A DNA stretch of 64,000 bases, from assembly GCF_013366925.1 (NCBI RefSeq), contig NZ_JAALDK010000001.1, positions 3,527,165 through 3,591,164 on the forward strand, in the 5' to 3' direction. Shown here piece by piece: positions 61,631-64,000 of the stretch; positions within the stretch are counted from its first letter, which is position 1, and every line of letters begins with the position of its first letter. Position numbers and translations under genes: made by a program. The notes below the pieces were generated by a model. The model made no database searches. It saw only the letters and a list, made by a program, of their open reading frames with translations, and was not told where the DNA came from. Source of the stretch: Paraburkholderia youngii. Lineage in GTDB: Bacteria; Pseudomonadota; Gammaproteobacteria; Burkholderiales; Burkholderiaceae.

Positions 61631-62674
61631 TTGCCCCGCGCGTTGCGCGTTCTGACAGGCGCACTGCTGTGCGCGAGTTTCGCCGTGGCCACGCCAGCCG
61701 CGGCTGCCGACAAGGTGCTGCACGTACTCGCATGGCCCGGCTACGCGGACCCGGATGTCGTCAAGGCGTTCGAAGCGCGCTACGGCGCGAAGGTCGAGGT
61801 TACGCTGGTCGATTCCGACGAGGCGCTGTGGGCGCAGATGCATAGCAAGGGCGAGCCGCCTTTCGACGTACTCGCCGCCAACACAGCCGAAATTCGCCGT
61901 TATGCGCAGGCTAATCTGCTTGCGCCGCTCGATCTCGCGAGTCTGCCCAATACGAAGAAGCAGTTGCCGCGTTTCCAGGCGCTCGGCTCGATCGGCGGCC
62001 TGACGTCGGCGGGCAAGGTCTACGCGATTCCGTTCACCTATTCGTCGATGGGCCTCATCTACGATCGCAAGCAGATTCCGGTGGCGCCGCATTCGATGCT
62101 CGAACTGTGGAACCCGCGCTATCGTGGCAAGGTGCTCGACTTCAATAGCGCGCAGCACAACTTCTCGTTCACCGCGCTCGCGCTCGGCTATCCGCATCCG
62201 TTTCAACTGGACCCCGCGCAGATGCGCACGATCGCGCACAAGCTCGTCGAGCTGCGCCGCAATCTGCTGACCTACTACACGCTGCCCGAGGAGGCGACCG
62301 CGTTCTTCATCCAGCACAAGGTCGCACTGATGTTCGGCAATTACGGCACGCAGCAGGTGCAGTTGCTGCGGCGCGCGGGCGCCGACGTCGGCTATGTGAT
62401 TCCGGACGAAGGCGCGCTCGCGTGGCTCGACTGCTGGTCGATGACGCGCGCGGCGAGCGACCAGCCGCTCGCGCTCGCGTGGATCAACTACATGCTCGAG
62501 CCGAGCGTGAGCGCGCTGCTGACACAGCGCCAGGGGCTCGCGAATACGCTGACCGAGCCGGCCGAAGGCAACCCCAACGCGCACATCGTCTGGATCAGTC
62601 CGGTCGAGGATATCGACCGCCGCGAGCAATTGTGGACGCGCATCGTGTCGGGCGACCGTTCGGAGCGCTTCTGA
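61631..62674 (+). CDS. PotD/NspS-like periplasmic polyamine-binding protein
   Basis: This 347-residue solute-binding protein of the spermidine/putrescine family matches E. coli PotD in length (348) from this start. TTG at 61631 was chosen because it puts the signal peptide (LRVLTGALLCASFAVATPAAAA) at the N-terminus; an ATG at 61445 would add 62 residues of non-coding-like sequence. Domain features: VLHVLAWPGYADPDVVKAFEARYG, PFDVLAANTAEIRRY, IPFTYSSMGLIYDRK, and ALAWLDCWSMTRAA near the ligand site. No potA/B/C genes follow. Instead it overlaps by one base (TGATG) a gene for a membrane GGDEF sensor, so it is likely a sensory rather than transport protein. Confidence 0.85.
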   Translation: MPRALRVLTGALLCASFAVATPAAAADKVLHVLAWPGYADPDVVKAFEARYGAKVEVTLVDSDEALWAQMHSKGEPPFDVLAANTAEIRRYAQANLLAPLDLASLPNTKKQLPRFQALGSIGGLTSAGKVYAIPFTYSSMGLIYDRKQIPVAPHSMLELWNPRYRGKVLDFNSAQHNFSFTALALGYPHPFQLDPAQMRTIAHKLVELRRNLLTYYTLPEEATAFFIQHKVALMFGNYGTQQVQLLRRAGADVGYVIPDEGALAWLDCWSMTRAASDQPLALAWINYMLEPSVSALLTQRQGLANTLTEPAEGNPNAHIVWISPVEDIDRREQLWTRIVSGDRSERF

Positions 62675-64000
62675 TGCTGCATCGCGGCCTGACCTTCAAG
62701 CTGTCCGTGCTGCTCGCGTGCATCGGCGTGCTGGCGTCGGGCGCGACCGGCTATTACGCGTATCGCGCGAATTGCACGATGCTGGTCAACGAAGCGGAGC
62801 GCAGCCTGCAGACTTCGACGGAGCTGCTCGGCCAGCGCATCGCCGTATCGATCGACGACGTCGCGGCGGACGCGCTGGTGCTGGCGACGATGCCGTCATC
62901 GGTGAGCGTCACGCAGACCGACGACGGCATCGGCCCGAACCTCGGCCGCGAGCGGCTCGCGCAGGTGTATTCGAGCTTCATGCTGCACCACCCGGAGTAT
63001 CTGCAGGTGCGGCTGATCACGCGGCAGCATCACGGGCTCGAGCTGATCCGTTTCGATCGCGACAGCGACGGCCTCGTGCGTGTACAGGGTGGCGATCTGC
63101 AGGAAAAAGCTCAGTTTCCCTACGTATTCGAAACGCTCGCGTTTTCGCCGGGACGCATCTACACCTCGCCGATTTCGATCAATCACGAATACGGCACGCA
63201 TGCGGCGCAAGGCAGGCCGACGCTGCGTCTCGGCACGCCGATCGCGGATGCGCGCGGCACGGTGGTCGGCGTCGTCGTGCTCGACGTCGATCTGGCCGGC
63301 ATGCTGCGGCGTTTGCAGAGCGATCTGCCGAGCGACTACCAGGTCTATCTGGCGAACGAGTGGGGCGACTTCCTGGTTCATCCCGACGCGTCGAAGACCT
63401 TCGGTTTCGACCGCGGCCGGCGCGTCCTGATGCAGGACAGCTTCCCGGTCACGAAGCAGCTGTTCGAGCAGCGGCGCAGCGAAGTGCTCGTCAACGGTCT
63501 TGCGCGGCCCGATGACGCGCACGGGCGGGTGCTCGCGTTCGTGCGGCGGCCGTTCGGCGATTCGGAAGGCAATCGCTTCATCGTGCTCGGTCTCGCGAAG
63601 CCGCTCGAGGACGTGTTGAGCGGCGCGAATCAGCTCGGCACGCGGATCATTCGCATGGTGCTGGTGTTCAGCGCTTTGTCGGTACTGCTGGCCATTCTGT
63701 TCGCGCGAGCGCTGACCAAGCCGCTTCATCAGCTCGCGCATGCGGCGACGCATCTGTTCGCCGAGCACGCGATGCACACCTTGCCGCTCAAACGCACCGA
63801 CGAAATCGGCGTGCTCGCGCGCTGCTTCGAGCGTTTGCGCCGTGAAATCCGCGCGCAGATGGATGCGCTGCACAGCAAGCAGAGCGAGCTCGTGCATCTG
63901 GCCTCGCACGACGTGCTGACCGGCTTGCCGAACCGTATGCTGTTCATGCAGAAGCTCGAGAACGCGATCGAGGAGGCAAGCTTCCGCCGCGAAGGCCTCG
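62674..64000 (+). CDS. Membrane sensor with periplasmic dCache-like, HAMP and GGDEF domains (partial at window end)
   Basis: 442 residues are visible. There is a first membrane helix at residues 8-30 (FKLSVLLACIGVLASGATGYYAY), a large periplasmic domain to about 320, a second helix near 325-345 (MVLVFSALSVLLAILFARAL) and a HAMP segment (ALTKPLHQLAHAATHLFAEHAMHTL...RTDEIGVLARCFERLRREI). The start of a GGDEF domain follows (LASHDVLTGLPNRMLFMQKLE). The active-site GGDEF motif and any EAL domain lie beyond the window. It would make (or, if an EAL follows, degrade) c-di-GMP under control of its periplasmic input, presumably the ligand-binding protein encoded just upstream. Confidence 0.9.
   Translation, partial: MLHRGLTFKLSVLLACIGVLASGATGYYAYRANCTMLVNEAERSLQTSTELLGQRIAVSIDDVAADALVLATMPSSVSVTQTDDGIGPNLGRERLAQVYSSFMLHHPEYLQVRLITRQHHGLELIRFDRDSDGLVRVQGGDLQEKAQFPYVFETLAFSPGRIYTSPISINHEYGTHAAQGRPTLRLGTPIADARGTVVGVVVLDVDLAGMLRRLQSDLPSDYQVYLANEWGDFLVHPDASKTFGFDRGRRVLMQDSFPVTKQLFEQRRSEVLVNGLARPDDAHGRVLAFVRRPFGDSEGNRFIVLGLAKPLEDVLSGANQLGTRIIRMVLVFSALSVLLAILFARALTKPLHQLAHAATHLFAEHAMHTLPLKRTDEIGVLARCFERLRREIRAQMDALHSKQSELVHLASHDVLTGLPNRMLFMQKLENAIEEASFRREGL

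Noticed and set aside
1..64000. Search for tRNA, rRNA, CRISPR arrays, insertion sequences, integrases and phage genes
   Set aside because: No cloverleaf with a recognisable T-loop, no regularly spaced repeats and no transposase or integrase motifs were seen by eye. Short or divergent RNAs could have been missed without a covariance search.

Overview
The window is high-GC, densely coded DNA. It looks like a chromosome (or second replicon) of a Burkholderiales bacterium, most likely Paraburkholderia or a close relative. The clues are two 'QSSVTLYG...' trimeric porins, a DUF4148 protein, a class I PHA synthase, AraC regulators with the arabinose-binding-type N-terminus, and many short two- or three-gene operons. 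I recognised no rRNA, tRNA, CRISPR array, insertion sequence or prophage. All calls come from reading translations and motifs by eye; no database search was run.

Layout. 1-1403 (minus): start of a periplasmic molybdenum aldehyde oxidoreductase operon (Tat-exported 2Fe-2S subunit, FAD subunit cut by the window edge). 1669-7785 (minus): a six-gene hydrogenase-4/complex-I-like operon. Its large subunit lacks the CxxC nickel ligands and its first gene (hyfB-like) is broken. 7983-8576: a DUF1275 membrane protein that appears to have lost an internal block, so decay is concentrated at 7.7-8.5 kb. 8.6-32 kb: housekeeping and hypothetical genes, including xthA, a DUF2252 protein, a polysaccharide deacetylase, an SDR, a sirtuin, gnd, an NlpD-like LytM lipoprotein, ltaE, an MFS exporter, glgP, gltS and a SAM methyltransferase.

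32.2-49 kb is a catabolic island in two halves. The first half is an AraC regulator followed by an operon of acyl-CoA dehydrogenase, etfB, etfA, (R)-enoyl-CoA hydratase and PHA synthase, closed by a strong terminator. Its logic is acyl-CoA to enoyl-CoA to (R)-3-hydroxyacyl-CoA to polymer, with its own ETF as electron acceptor. The second half starts at a divergent AraC regulator. It contains a beta-keto acid cleavage enzyme (BKACE/DUF849), an MFS importer, a quinone oxidoreductase, a TauD-type dioxygenase, a small alpha/beta hydrolase, a Rieske ferredoxin, an acyl-CoA ligase, a porin and a BON-domain protein. This reads as uptake, activation and oxidative breakdown of an unidentified organic acid.

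49.3-58.3 kb: small enzymes and DUF proteins, an IlvD/Edd-type sugar-acid dehydratase with a palindromic operator candidate and a textbook terminator, a serine hydrolase, a metabolite:H+ symporter and a second porin. 58.6-60.8 kb (minus): an AstE/aspartoacylase-like deacylase and an orphan cationic-amino-acid-binding protein. 61.6-64.0 kb (plus): a PotD-like polyamine-binding protein translationally coupled to a membrane sensor with HAMP and GGDEF domains, cut by the window end. This pair resembles the NspS-MbaA polyamine/c-di-GMP module and is one of the most interesting items in the window.
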